Shown here in pieces: positions 9,969 through 21,852 of a stretch of 47,977 nt of DNA. The notes under the pieces were generated by a model. The model was given only the letters and a program-made list of their open reading frames with translations. It was not told the origin of the DNA and did no database searches. Source of the stretch: Brachionus plicatilis (Eukaryota; Rotifera; Eurotatoria; Ploima; Brachionidae); assembly GCA_010279815.1 (NCBI GenBank), contig QEOQ01000207.1:1796560-1844536 (forward strand). Direction: 5' to 3'. Made by a program: the position numbers and the translations under genes. Each line of letters opens with the position of its first letter. Position 1 is the stretch's first letter.

Positions 9969-12900
9969 ATGATTTGGTTAAATGCTTGTTTAGCTTTATT
10001 TTTGTCAATTTATTTTTCCTACCATCTTGGGTATATTTTAATTTAGCTAGTTAGATTTATTTCACAATTTTTTTTTTCACAACAAAGGGCTCTAAAATTT
10101 TTATTCGCTCTTAGCTCTTTATTAATTGGATACTTCGGATCAAAGTTTATAAGAAAGTAATCAATTATTAAAAAAAATATTTTTATCTAATTTATTTTCA
10201 AAGTTTAAAATTTCGTGCATATAGAGAAATTCAAAAACAAAAAATCAACTCCTACTCGCTATCATCTGAGCCTGAGGTAACTAAAAAATTAATCAATCTC
10301 AAAGGATCCGTATCGAGTTCATGTTTGCCATCAAATGTTAACAATGCAAATAATTTTACAGTGAATTTCAAACGTTCACATCCTTGGCAAGCCATTTTTC
10401 TGCCAGATATTGTCGATAAAGCAATAGAACAAGTACCAAGTTTGAATTAGTTTATAAAATGAAATAAAAAAAATTTATTTAGATTTTATCTAAAATAATT
10501 CAAGATTTTGTATTAAGCTGGTACAGTAAAATATCGGTAGACGATGGTCTCATTTATGAAATTAAGTCTTTATTTCGGCATATACTGGCAAATTTGATAC
10601 TAAGAATCAAAGAAGTTTGTTTAACTAATTTATTTAAAATTTTGAGTATTTATTTTATTCAGGTTGATTGGGCTCATTTTATTACATTCCGTATTAATAG
10701 CATTTTATTCAACCATGTTTCAGAATTTGAAAATACTTCCATTTTTTATTCAAATTCCAAAGAACGTTTGGACCATCAGTTTGAACTATTGGAAAAAATT
10801 AGGGAGGCCAGAGAAATTAAATCAGTTCATACAGCTCTAACTTCCCGTGACGAAGAACTCAAATATTTGAGAAAAATTAGCAAAAAAATCTTCAGTTATT
10901 TATTCCCCGAGCATATACTTAAATGCAGGTATCTTTTTATGGATTTATCAATGGAATTGTTAGTTTTCATCAGTTTTAAAAAAGACCAGCTATTGTACTG
11001 TTGGAAGAAATAATGAGCCTGAATTTGATGCTGAGGGGTTTGGATAGTTTGGCTGAGCCAGATTCGATTAACAAAATTCTTTCCAAATTATTTCAAAATC
11101 GAAGCAAAAATGATCAACAAAATGATTCAAATAAAAGAGAAAATGTTCAATTACTTAAGCATTGGTGTCAAATGAATGGTCGAATTTTTAAATCAGTAAA
11201 TTAATTATTTAAAAAAAAATACATTTTGTCTAAATAATTTTCTTTAAAGATTCTGGTTCCAAGCTTTGACGAAATTATTGAAAACAATGAACTACTGCAT
11301 GTTTTTCTTAACTATTTCAGCTCTATTAATTCTCTATCTATCTTGCAGTTTTATCTGATGTTAAGTAATGCATTTTAGCTTGTTCATAAATTAAATTAAA
11401 AATTGAATTCTAGGAGATATTGAGCAAAATTTTGGTGACATAAGCAAGTCAGAAAACAATCCAAATTTTAACACTCAGATTGTGGAGATTAAAAATTGGT
11501 GTCAAATGAACAAAAATTTGCTTAAAACTTTGGCCTTTGATCATAAAGAAAATTTTGACCAAAAGATGGACACATTTATTTCTGAAATAGAATCAGCTAG
11601 CGATAAAAATAATTTAAAATCAAAATTTAAAGAGTAAGTAAACCTTTATCTAGTGATGCAAATTGATTTTATCCTGTTGATTAGATTTGATTTAATTTTG
11701 TTTTTTTTTTGGAAAAAAATTTAATCAACTTGTAAAATGGTTTATTTATTGTAGGATTACATTTAGAATTTTTTTTCGAAAAAATTTTTCCAAACAGTTT
11801 GAAAATTTTTTCACAACTTTTGTGACGGATGTTTAGCTACTCTTCTTGTGAAAAATTTGATCATACAATTTATGATTTTAATCGAAGAAGAATGAAAATA
11901 AAGAATTGGAACTCAAAAATAATTCTTTAGGGAAATAAAACAGCGAGTTCAAATTTAAAAGTATATCTTATGAAGTTTATACTAGAAGAGTATTTGACTC
12001 CAAAAGAATTGTTTTAGCTAATTGTATAATCAAATTTTTTAAAATAGGAAGATAAAAAATCGGTTATTGCGATCACGGTTCCATAATTTTAGACCCCAAA
12101 ATCAACTAAAATATCTAAATTCAAATTTTGCTGATTTAAAAAAATAAATTGCATCACTAGTAAATATAAAAATAGTAATATTAAATACACGTTCTTAAGG
12201 ATCCATGACGCCTTGTATGACATCATAAAATATTGTTATTATGATCAGTTCATTAAAAGTGAATTTGTAATGCTTAATAATAAAAATAATATTGATATAT
12301 TAAGTTAAATTTTTTTAAAGATGTACAAAAATTTTATGGGCATGCGTAAAATCTATGCAAATTGGTCAAATCGAAAAAAGAAAGATAAAAATTTGGACAA
12401 CAGATCTGAAACCGATAGCAGTTCTTTATTTTTAGACGAAAATGAGGGAGAAGAGCTAAGCTTAAACGAAAATCATTTTTCAAATGACAAAGTCGACCTG
12501 ATTGAGGAAATCAACGAAGATGAATTTGATCAACTTGATTTCAATACCATGGAAGATGAGTTGGTCAAACCAAGTCCTCAGGTCAGACTAGATTTGATAA
12601 ATGAAATAAAGGATGAATTCACTGATAAAGACTTTTCGGTGGAGAAAAGCTCAGACAAAGATGAAAATGAAGAAGTAGACTCAGACTCGGACGAAAATAA
12701 AATAAATTTAAGTAATTTAAGAATAGCCATTGACCAAATCGAAGAGCTTGTGGACAAATCAAACAAAACATGTTTTGTATTTATAATTCAAATTTGGGCT
12801 GTAGATCCTAAAAGTCCGTCTGATTTTTTTAATCAAAAACCGAACTGGTCTGTCAAAAGAAAATATGATGAATTTTATGTCTTGGACAATAGACTTAAAG

Positions 12901-15326
12901 AATTTCATGGAGAGCTTATTAATGAGATGGAATATAATGTAAATAACCCAAATACAATTACTGTTCAACTTCCGTCAAAACCACGCACTGTTTTTTTTAA
13001 TAGTTCTAAAAATTTTGACTATTTAAACTCGGTCAAGAAAGACTTTGCCAAATATTTGCAAAGTCTATTGTCAAATCCAATTTTATCAATGAGTCAATTA
13101 ATTAAGAGCTTTCTGGACCCGAATAGCACTGATTTCAGCTCGAGCATCTTTAATGATATTACAAGTATTGGAAAAATGGTAAAAGGTGTACCGTATAAAC
13201 TAAGGGTCGAACGGGGCCAGTCTTTAGATATGTTTTTGATAAATTTACTCAAATCAGTGCGACAATCGAAGCCAAGAGATGGACGGACGCAAACTCCTAA
13301 TGAAGACACAATAACGAAATTAGTACTTGAATCATTAATGAAATTTAGAATTTTTTATATTTAATCATTTTTTTAAGTTAAAAAATCCAATTTTTGAAAA
13401 TCCAGATCAAAAATATTTTGATGAAAAAAGCGAAAGAGACAGCAACAATTTCAATAATTATCTCACTCCATTCGAATCGTTTATATTCTTAAGTAAAATT
13501 TATAAGTAAAAAATAAATAAATTTTTAATTTAATTTTTTTGTATGGTAGTAAAAGAAATATACAGAATTCCACACTGGCTGTCAATTTTATTTTTTTCAT
13601 TCAAAAATTTGTACGAAAAATCTTTGAATTCGTTTATTTTCTGGACAGTGTGGAAAAATTTAAAAAATCAAAACGACCCTGAAACCTTGAGAGGTTATTT
13701 AAATCAATTTGAGGATCTGATATTTCAAAACAACAATACAAAAGAATCGTCTGAAGAGCTTTATGGCAATGCTTTAGATTCAATCAATGATTTTATTAGA
13801 AACTTATTGAATCCACTTCATTTAAGTAAAGATTTAACAGAATTTAAAAAATAATTATTTTAATTTTTCTCAAAGCATCATTTTCATCAACTAACGAAAT
13901 GATTGAAAATGGAACCAAGCTTTTTTTAGAAGCCTTTCAATATCCAATTTGGAATAAACATGTAAGAATATTATTTTCCAGATTTTATTTCGAAAACTTT
14001 CATAGAAATACACTTTAATAAAAAAGTTACAATGAAGTTTATTTATTTTGTTAAAAAACAAAAAGAGATTGTAAAGAGATCGGTTACTTAAGGTGGTAAA
14101 AATGAAATGAAAATTAAATTTTTTGATTGCATTATAGAATACTTATTAATCTCTTTCTAGCTCATCTCCTATCACAGTATAAGATCTTGTAGACAAAGAA
14201 AAATTTTGAATCGTTTTGATTGTAACTTTTTTATGATTTATTTTACTTTTTCGAATACTCTAAGTGGTCTTTCAGCAAACAAAACTAAAAAATTTTTCAT
14301 TTATTTAAAATATATATGTTATCGTGGATATTGATAATACGTAAATTTTGATAATTATTAATTCTAAAGTACCTAGCGATCTCAAACTTAAATAAATTTG
14401 ACTGCAGAAACAGTTAACACTAGAAGCACCAAAATTTCAAACTACTAGAAGCACCAAAACGAGTCATTTTGAATCGTTTTGAAAATTAAGGAATAAATCA
14501 TATATTTTATGTTCAAATTTATTTAAATTATTAAATTAATTGAATAAAAATAGTAAATTAATAAATTTTAGTCTTTTCTTAGGCCTTATAAAATATCCAT
14601 GGTCAATCATACATTTTACAAATACTCTCTATTTCTTTTGTACAATATCCACACCCTGCTTTTTTACATTTTGAACAAAAATTTGTCGCTTTATAATTAC
14701 CACATAAACGAATTTGAACAAATTTTTTTTATTTGAATTTAGAAAGTTATTCTTATTTTTATGCTGATAAAAAAAATTTATGCTAAAATAACAAAAATTG
14801 ACTTTGATTTTAGCGGCCAAAAATCGTAAAAGAGTCATTTTGACTCGTTGGTTCTTCTAGTGTTAATGAAAAGCTGAAAATTTTTTCTACCAGAATCTTG
14901 TTTATGTTTATAAAGAGAATAAGTCCTCTCAAATTTATCAATTTTTTTGTCTTTTTAAAGTTTTTAATTATCAAAATTTACGTGTTATCAAAATTTACGA
15001 TGACATATAGAAATTGAACTGTAAAAAAATTTGTAAATTAGAGATTTTTGTTTTAAATTATTTGAAAAATACACTCAAAATAAAAAAAAAATAATTTAAA
15101 ATCCTTAAAAATTAACAGAAAAGTTTTTTCCTCTGATTTTTGAAATTTTATGTTTTTAGAATTATTTCTTATGTTGTAAAAACTTTAATTCATAAACCAT
15201 TTAGACCAATTTTGAATTAAATATTTTAATTTTTATATTTTTATTTAGCTCACTTACCAACTATTAGACGCTTTGATCGATGAATTATTTCCAGAATTAA
15301 ATAAAATGGAAGCTACAAATTTGTGA
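9969..15326 (+). CDS. SNX14: Sorting nexin 14 (TM-PXA-RGS-PX-nexin C)
   Basis: Fourteen exons encode about 975 residues (human about 946): 9969-10030, 10088-10156, 10204-10432, 10483-10614, 10663-10928, 10985-11195, 11250-11364, 11414-11633, 12200-12266, 12321-13322, 13378-13492, 13550-13825, 13876-13961, 15249-15326. SNX14 is an ER-anchored protein linking ER to endolysosomes and lipid droplets. The order visible is two N-terminal hydrophobic stretches (1-44), PXA (about 100-270, with RRDELHYLRK-like SRDEELKYLRK), a weak RGS region (about 335-475), an acidic linker, PX (about 605-727, KRKYDEFYVL, LPSKP), and nexin-C ending in LTYQLLDALIDELFPELNK, which is diagnostic. Most introns are 47-57 bp; introns 8 (566 bp) and 13 (1287 bp) contain transposons. 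Exon 9/10 uses the GTAATG donor at 12267. Start follows a TTTAG site by 8 nt. Confidence 0.93.
11650..12160. mobile_element. MITE-like DNA transposon in SNX14 intron 8
   Basis: The ends are CTAGTGATGCAAATT at 11650 and the reverse complement of CTAGTGATGCAATTT at 12160, giving terminal inverted repeats of about 12-20 bp. The first TA on each side could be a Tc1/mariner-type TA duplication, or TAGTGATGCA could itself be a hAT-like end; I cannot decide. No transposase frame is present. Removing this insertion leaves an intron of about 55-57 bp, the normal size in this window. Confidence 0.75.
14020..14235. repeat. Short inverted repeat in SNX14 intron 13
   Basis: TAAAAAAGTTACAAT at about 14020 is repeated in reverse complement (ATTGTAACTTTTTTA) at about 14219-14233. 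It may be the ends of another small non-autonomous element; in AT-rich sequence only the GTTACAAT core carries weight. Confidence 0.4.
14418..14862 (-). mobile_element. piggyBac-family transposon remnant flanked by TTAA
   Basis: The element has TTAA at 14414-14417 and 14863-14866, the target site of piggyBac transposons. Its ends are CACTAGAAGCACCAA and, inverted, CACTAGAAGAACCAA (14 of 15 identical). Sub-terminal ACGAGTCA motifs occur in both ends, and the 5' end motif is duplicated once just inside. At 445 bp it is too short to be autonomous, but it retains the 3' end of a transposase reading frame on the minus strand. Confidence 0.88.
14603..14735 (-). pseudogene. piggyBac transposase C-terminal cysteine-rich fragment
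   Basis: The minus strand, ending with a TGA at 14603-14605, reads an uninterrupted C-terminal segment with the pattern RLCGNY..TNFCSKC, then AGCGYC and SICKMYD. This repeated CxxC/CxxC layout is the zinc-binding tail found at the C-terminus of piggyBac transposases. The catalytic domain is absent, so this is the last part of an internally deleted copy. It is in a different frame from the longer chance open frame at 14629-14838. Confidence 0.75.
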
Positions 15327-15560
15327 AACCAAAACTCACTCTTAATATGCCCAATTCATAGGTCCCAATTCAACTAAAAACAAGAAAAATAAACAGTTTA
15401 TTTAAATGTTTTTCTTTTATGGTTTTTTCAAATTTATTTTATCCTTTATAAATAAACTTTTTTAGCCTAGCTAGTCTTCATTAAACCTTCCAATGGCTTG
15501 TAACATGGTCAAAACGGAAAAAAACATATGTTTTCTAAAAGAGTTCTTTAGGTGCCAAAA

Positions 15561-17629
15561 ATGGAATCAAAATTATATAATTATGCCAAATGTTCAGTAC
15601 CTATTTTAAATAACACATCACCCAACAACTATACCATTATGTCTGCTCTATTATCCCACATAGACTCGCCCCTAGTTTCCTCAAACTCCCAATTATCTTC
15701 ACCAATTAACTCTTATCCCAACATTATATCGTCACTTAGTTTTCCTAACCAAACCATTCAATCAACTTTTTCTAAGTCAGTCCGTCAACGATCAAGTCCT
15801 CATAAGCATACAAAATGTACCAATGATCATACAAGTCCCAAAGAAATTATTTACACAACAAAAAGAATTAATCTGCCCAATTTAGAACAGACAGAACCAA
15901 ACCAGAATATGATCCTTTTAGAGAGTAATCCGGATTTGAACATTTCCGAGAGTGCAGAAAATTTGACCAGTGATCAATTTCAAAATGAACAGATAGACAA
16001 CTTGATTGTGATAGAAGCTCGTAAAGAATTTGAAATGGGCACAGCAGCGTCCATGATCAATTCAAATTCGATTCAAAATGATTATTCGGTAGAAAATAAT
16101 TTTGAAAATAATGCAAGCCAAGCGTCCCAAATTTTGGACCAAATCAATTTTGAAGCTTACAAAAACTATGTCTTCAATGAACAGCCTAATTTTATCAATG
16201 ATCAAAGCGAACAATCCACATTCAATGAAACAAATGGCCACGCTCAAGACTCTAATTTGGTCACATATACCATCAGTTGCCCATCTAATTGGCAGCATAA
16301 TCTTGACCAGATGCTCAATTGCTTTGTATCATTGGACCATTTTAAAACCGAAAATGTTCAACTAAAGTGCAGCATTTGTTTGAAAAAGTTTTATGACATC
16401 AACGATTTGGTAAAGCATAAAGAGCTGAATGATTCCTGTCTGAACAGAGTAAAAATACAAGAAGATTTTGAAATTTCTGATGGATTTGAACAAAATTTCC
16501 ACAATTTAGACGAAAATTTTGATCAAATTTTTTCTGATGAAGATGAAGAAGATTTTGACAAATTAAATGAAGGAGTAAAAAGTTTTTTTCTAAACGAAAA
16601 TGAACTGGATCTGAGTGATGAATCGAACGAGTCCGAAATTGACTCGGAAAAATCAAATTGTTATTACAACAATAAGTTGATTTCTAAAGTAAAGCTGAAA
16701 AATAGCCAAAGAGTAAGGCTTAGAGATGATTCATCCGAAATTGACAAAGAAGACATTCAAATTGAAAAAATGCTTAAATCAAACCAGAACAAGCAGAAAG
16801 AAAATAAACCAAGGCGAAAATACACCAAAAGCAAGGCCAGCTTGGCAACTAATCTAAATTGTGATAGTAAAATTTTTTTGTTGAAATGAAAAAAAAACTT
16901 TTTTTAAATTTTTTATTTAGAATGTAGCAAAACTTGTCGTACGAAAGCCGAGCTTTTAGTACACTTACATAAGCACGCGGGCAACGGAGCCGAATGTTGG
17001 CAATGTGGTAAAAAATGTGCCTCGTTTAGCAATCTTGTTTCGCATGTTCAATTGCATACAGGCGAAAAACCGTACACTTGCCAATTTTGTGGCAAACAAT
17101 TTACCCAAGATGCACATCTTACAAGACACATACGCCTTCACACCGGTAATTTTTGTGGCAAATAATTTTCAATTTCACAATATTTGAATTGATCATTTTG
17201 TTTTTAGGTGAAAGACCCTTTGTGTGCAACATTTGTGGAAAAAATTACAAAGACTATAGTTATTACAAGACTCATTTGAGAATACATAAAGGAGAACGTT
17301 TGTATAAATGTAATTATTGCGGCAAGGAGTACTATGACGCAAGTTATTACAAGAAGCATACTCGACTTCATACAGGAGAAAAGCCATACATGTGTACAGT
17401 ATGTGGGCGCCAGTTTCATCGAAGCGATTATTTAAAGCTTCACTCTTATTCGCATACCGATGAGAGACCCTATAATTGCCACATATGTGGTAAAGGCTTT
17501 AAAATGAACTACAACCTCAAGTTACATTTGAAAAATCATGAAGATCAAGACCTCACCAGTCAATCAGCCGTGGTCGAAAATACTGAAAATCAAATTTCTT
17601 ATCTAATATTGAATTCAAACAATAGTTAA
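15561..17629 (+). CDS. C2H2 zinc-finger protein (transcription factor-like)
   Basis: Three exons (15561-16866, 16921-17145, 17208-17629) encode 650 residues. The first 430 or so are low-complexity, Asn/Ser/Gln- and acid-rich, with one degenerate finger near residue 272 (CSIC..H..C). The C-terminal third has an atypical CSKTC/HLHKH finger followed by six canonical C-x2-C-x12-H-x3-H fingers (starting CWQC, CQFC, CNIC, CNYC, CTVC, CHIC) joined by TGEKPY-type linkers. Such tandem arrays bind specific DNA in the nucleus. The ATG at 15561 is chosen because the upstream frame has no ATG, it has a good context (AAAAATGG), and a CTTTAG acceptor-like site ends 9 nt before it. The orthologue cannot be named from the fingers by eye. 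Confidence 0.94.
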
Positions 17630-19353
17630 ATAAATTAATTTATTGAAAAATCAATTTTTTATTTTAGTTAATAATGGCTCATTTTTTAGTTTTTAATTTT
17701 TTCTTCTTTTTTTGCAAACAAAATAAAAAAGATATTTTGATGCTTCTCAATGTTTTAAATAAGGTTGGATTTACTGTAAATCTAAATTGAAATGTGAAAA
17801 TAATGAATAATGTGCTTGTAAAATTAAATTTTAATTATAACTGTTCAAATCGCTCATAAACTAAATTTAATAATTTTTTTAATTTTCAAAATTTGAATAT
17901 TTTCTAACTAAGTTATTAGAGCAACTTATCAAATGGATTTCAATAATGATATATTTTTAAATGGCAGTTAATTATTTCATTTAACTGAAATAAATTTTTT
18001 TGGGCTTATTCAAGTTACTTGAATCTTGAAGATGACCCAATAAACACAGATTCTTTATTTAAATTCTGAAACATGAAAAAATTTTGAATAAATTTAAAGC
18101 TCCATTTTTTTTTATCTAAGGCTTAGTTCATTTTCTAAAAAAAAATCTTTTAAATGAACACATCTAAAAAAACCCAAAAATTGTCTTCAAAATTCCAAGA
18201 TCCTTCAGCCAAACAATTTTTTTTTAATGCTTTATTTATATTTTATTTTGGACAAAAAAATTAATTATTATGGAATGAAAAATGGTGATTTGTTATCTGA
18301 AAAATTCGTTTTCGCATCTTTGAATTTTGTTAAGCATTTACAGAAAAAAATTTTAAAGCTTTTCTGAAAATTACTTCATTAATTTTAGAATAAAATCAAA
18401 AATTAAAATAAAAAAAGTTTATATTTTAATTTTTTTTTAGATTTTCTTTTGAATTTTTTGATGATGTTTCAATTTTAAATACAGAGCTTTTTTTTTTTCT
18501 TTTAAGCTTGGCGTATTTCCTCAAATAGAAGAAACTTGCTTGTATTTCAGCCAAAAATTTTCCTTTATTTTAGTTATTTTTCTAGAGAATATGTGTCTTG
18601 TTTAAAAGAAAATTTATGAATTATCTCTCATGTAAAACATGCATTTTTCTTGTTTTTAATATAAGAAAAAAATAGCTATTAATTTCTTTAAATTGAGTCA
18701 CATTTTGTGAGTGAAAAATTTTCGAATAGAAGAAATCTTTTGATGACCGAACTTTCTTATATTTTTTGAAATACGGTAATTTTTTTTTCTAATTTTCAAG
18801 GTCAATTATAATCAATTTTTAAAAGATTTTATTAGTTTCGAAAAAGTAAAAAATAACATGTAATTTATCAATTAATTTGTATACTTTATTGACGATTTAC
18901 GTCAAGAATTTTTTTAAAACAGTTCAACATTCTTTTTTGATACGGGCTTGCCTCTGCTTAATAAGCTCGTCACAAGTCCGCTCGTTCGATCCTCGCAATA
19001 ATTATGTGAATAAGATAAAAAATTGATTTTAATAAAACAAGTCTTAATTCTAGACAAATATTGTTTAAAATATTTTAAAATTGGGAGTTTTTATTAAAAA
19101 TCAAGTCTTGATTTTTGGAAAATTAAATGGATAAAATTATGCCAAAATTTATATACAATTTTATTTTGAAATTTAATAAAAATAATTGAATTTCAAAGAA
19201 TAATAAAAAGTATCCTAATCAAAAACCAAAATTTAAAACTAGATATTTAGAATTTATTTGAATGCACTGAAAAATATCAATTTCGAAACTGAGAATTTTT
19301 TTTAACATTTAATTATTTATTCAATTTTTTAAAGAAAATTAATAATTTTATTA
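17630..19353. other. Convergent intergenic spacer
   Basis: This lies between the 3' ends of the zinc-finger gene (+) and LAS1 (-). No gene was seen. Apart from the tRNA-like patch at 18945-19005 it is homopolymer-rich AT sequence. Confidence 0.6.
18945..19005. repeat. tRNA-like / SINE-like patch
   Basis: A GC-richer patch contains CGTTCGATCCTCG, which resembles a pol III B box (GGTTCGANNCC), after CTTGCCTCTGC..TAATAAGCTCGTC. No T-arm stem or cloverleaf can be formed, so it is not a functional tRNA; a tRNA-derived SINE remnant or degenerate tRNA is possible. Confidence 0.3.
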
Positions 19354-21496
19354 TCAACACAACTGCCAATAATTTGAAATCAATGCTGTTTTTAATTTTT
19401 CTAAATTTACGGCATCGATTGTCTGGGCATTCATAATATCAAATTGATTATTTTTAAAGGCTTCTTTGATTTCGTCAAAACTACTCGTATTTAAGCTATC
19501 CTTGCCGTTAAATTCTTCATTTTTTAGAAATTGGCCCATGCTTAAATCAAGACTTTCATATGATTGCCCTTCAGATAGGCCAAGCTTAAAATTATCATGA
19601 CTCCAATCGATTTCATCTAAAATTAAAAAAATTTAACATTATTAGAATTATTTATTCCAAAATAATAATTAACTAAAAAATAATATGTCTATTGAAAGTA
19701 TACCTGTTTTTATCCAATCTGATTTAAAATTAGATTGTTTTGTGTTTGTTGAAATGTTAAAATTAGTCTTATCTGTCATTGATACATCATTGCTGTCAAA
19801 CATTTCTAAAATAAATATTATAAAAAAATAATCACTAAATTTTCATTTACCAATGTCGTAAATTCTGAAGTTTTGGTGTGACTCCATTTGGTTTGTTTCC
19901 TCATTTGACACTACTTGATCAATTGATTTTGGATTATTTTGGTTAATTATATAAGTCAAATGGGTTATTTTATCAAGCGATTCGGCATCGATTAGTTCGT
20001 TAATGAATGACAGTTTTGTAAGTCTTGTAAGAATAAAATTTAAAATAAAATTCAAAGTTTATTTTTAAGTATATTACTCGCTGAGGAATGAAAGGGAATA
20101 ATTGCCTTGTTTAGGTTTCAAGATAAGCAATAAAACTTCTTTAAGGTTATATTCGAATTCAAATTTTGAAAATTTAAATTTATCTTAATCAAAAATAAAT
20201 AGAATTTTGATTTTAAAATTAAATAATTTACCATTTTTAAACGAATTTAATTTTATTAAACCAAGAATCCAGGAAAGTAAAAATTTTTCTCTTAATGGAT
20301 TAGATTGTACTAAATTATTAACTTCATTATGATAAGTTTCAATTAAATTATCAAACAGAAGTCTTAGTGAGCCCATTTTTTTATTCAAATAAGTTAAAAC
20401 TTCCATCCAAATGTTCAAAAAAATTTTCGGCATTGAGATTTTTTCTTCCTCAATAAATTCTAAATGTCAAAATCTTTAATAAAAAAAATCATGTTAAATT
20501 TATGTTTACCTTCGGGTATTATTCCAATCGAGCTAAGCTGATCTTTGGTGGGTATCATGAGACCATTTTTGAGAAGCAAATCAATTACTTCATTTTTAAA
20601 CTGAGAAACTGCCAGATCAATATCTTCATTTATAAGTTCGTTTTGTTTTTCGATTTTTTTTGGTTTCATAAGAACAAACTTTTAAAATTTTAAATCAATG
20701 TATACAACAAAAATTATTTGTGAATACTTTATATCTTTCGTTTATATAATCTTTGAAACTTGTCAAAATCCATGCGTTTACTTTTTCTGACTTTGATTCC
20801 TCTATAGCAGTTTCTGTGTATTTATCAACATATTGCTCCTAAATGAAATAAACATTATTTGAAAATTACTCTTTAAATTTGTTTACCTTCAACCATTTAT
20901 AAAGATAGTCCCTGGCATTTTCTAATAACTCAATACTAGGAAGATTATAATGTGTTGCGTTGTGGCGCAGATTAACAATCCAATCAGGTATTCCTATCTA
21001 TAAAATTATTAGTTAAATAATTAAAATTTTAATTATCGACGCTTAAATTACTTCAGCGGCTAAAGTCTTCACTGGTATTGCTTTTGGCTTATTTTGGTAC
21101 AATTCAGTTATAAAATTTACAAATCTTAATAAAATTATTTAATTAGATTTAAAGAAAAATTTAAAGGATTCTCATACCTGACTATATTCATTGCCAAACA
21201 TGATTGGTACCAATAAATTTGTTCAATGGACGTTGTTTCTAAATCTATTTGATAGAGTTTAGCTATCAAAAGTTCTTTAAGACAGATCACTGTTGCTGGC
21301 GTGGAATTGTCTCTTGACTCCCAAGCAATTATTTTATATAAGGCACGCTTATAAAGATCTAAATTATTGTCCTGATTATATGCATCTTCGACAACTGACT
21401 TCCATTCGTTCCTAGATTTACTTTTAATTCAGCTTTCTGTTTTACATGATTTAATATTTACCAGTTTAACCAGTTGGTTATTTGTTTAATTTCCAT
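19354..21496 (-). CDS. LAS1L: LAS1, ITS2 pre-rRNA endoribonuclease
   Basis: Eleven exons on the minus strand (21462-21496, 21178-21411, 21052-21124, 20887-20997, 20728-20838, 20510-20678, 20232-20459, 20078-20183, 19851-20023, 19704-19805, 19354-19616) encode 346 residues. LAS1 is the HEPN nuclease that cuts ITS2 together with the kinase Grc3/NOL9. The HEPN region (about 8-150) ends in IPDWIVNLRHNATH, with the catalytic R-x4-H at Arg125/His130. A second helical domain follows (about 190-310, with LLKNGLMIPT). Near the C-terminus IDWSHDNFKLG (about 262-272) resembles the human WDTFPLG tail that docks on NOL9. It is much shorter than human (734), lacking the long acidic insert. Introns are 45-87 bp. 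A TTTAG site ends 11 nt before the ATG. Confidence 0.95.
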
Positions 21497-21707
21497 TATT
21501 TTTTTTTCTAAATTTTTGAAAAGCAAAAAAAATGTGTTTTGCAGCAAAAAAATAAAGATTTTTTAAAATTGAAATGGTATTAATAATTGTCTTATTTGTA
21601 AAATAATATTTTTACTTTGAAAAATGAAAAATTGAATTAAAAAATCCGATTCTTATCGAAATTTTTGAGACTCAAAAATGTTTAATTTTAGTAAAAATTA
21701 AACAGGA

Positions 21708-21779
21708 GGCCTGGTGGTCTAGTGGTATGATTCTCGCTTAGGGTGCGAGAGGTCCCGGGATCGATCCCCGGCCAGGCCC
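21708..21779 (+). tRNA. tRNA-Pro (anticodon AGG)
   Basis: The 72-nt sequence folds as a cloverleaf: acceptor GGCCTGG with CCAGGCC, D arm with the A box TGGTCTAGTGG, anticodon stem TCTCG/CGAGA with loop CTTAGGGTG region giving anticodon AGG, and T stem CCGGG/CCCGG. It is nearly identical to animal tRNA-Pro except that the T loop is ATCGATC rather than TTCAAAT. A short T run about 8 nt downstream can terminate pol III. No intron and no encoded CCA. Confidence 0.97.
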
Positions 21780-21852
21780 CATTACATTTTTACTTTGACT
21801 TGTATCAAAATTTTATTTTGTTTTTTTTTTTTTTGTTGATTTAATATTAAAG

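Larger units (their letters stand above)
14308..15010. mobile_element. Inverted-repeat element interrupted by a piggyBac derivative
   Basis: The left arm at about 14312-14362 and the right arm at about 14963-15010 are near reverse complements. Both contain TATATGTYATCG and CGTAAATTTTGATAATTA, and each arm carries a roughly 19-bp internal direct repeat of the (C)GTAAATTTTGATAA type. The piggyBac-like element at 14418-14862 lies between the arms, so the outer element was there first. It contains no coding sequence I can recognise. Confidence 0.6.

Noticed and set aside
12267..12303. Longer version of SNX14 exon 9 ending at the GTTAAA donor (12304)
   Set aside because: It would shift the frame of the long exon 10; the GTAATG donor at 12267 keeps phase 0 and aligns with the family.
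14170..14177. TATCACAG, the seed of the miR-2 family
   Set aside because: Only eight bases match and no precursor hairpin with a complementary arm is visible around it.
14629..14838. 69-codon minus-strand frame inside the piggyBac remnant
   Set aside because: It is the wrong frame; the overlapping frame with the cysteine-rich tail ending at 14603 is the transposase-derived one.
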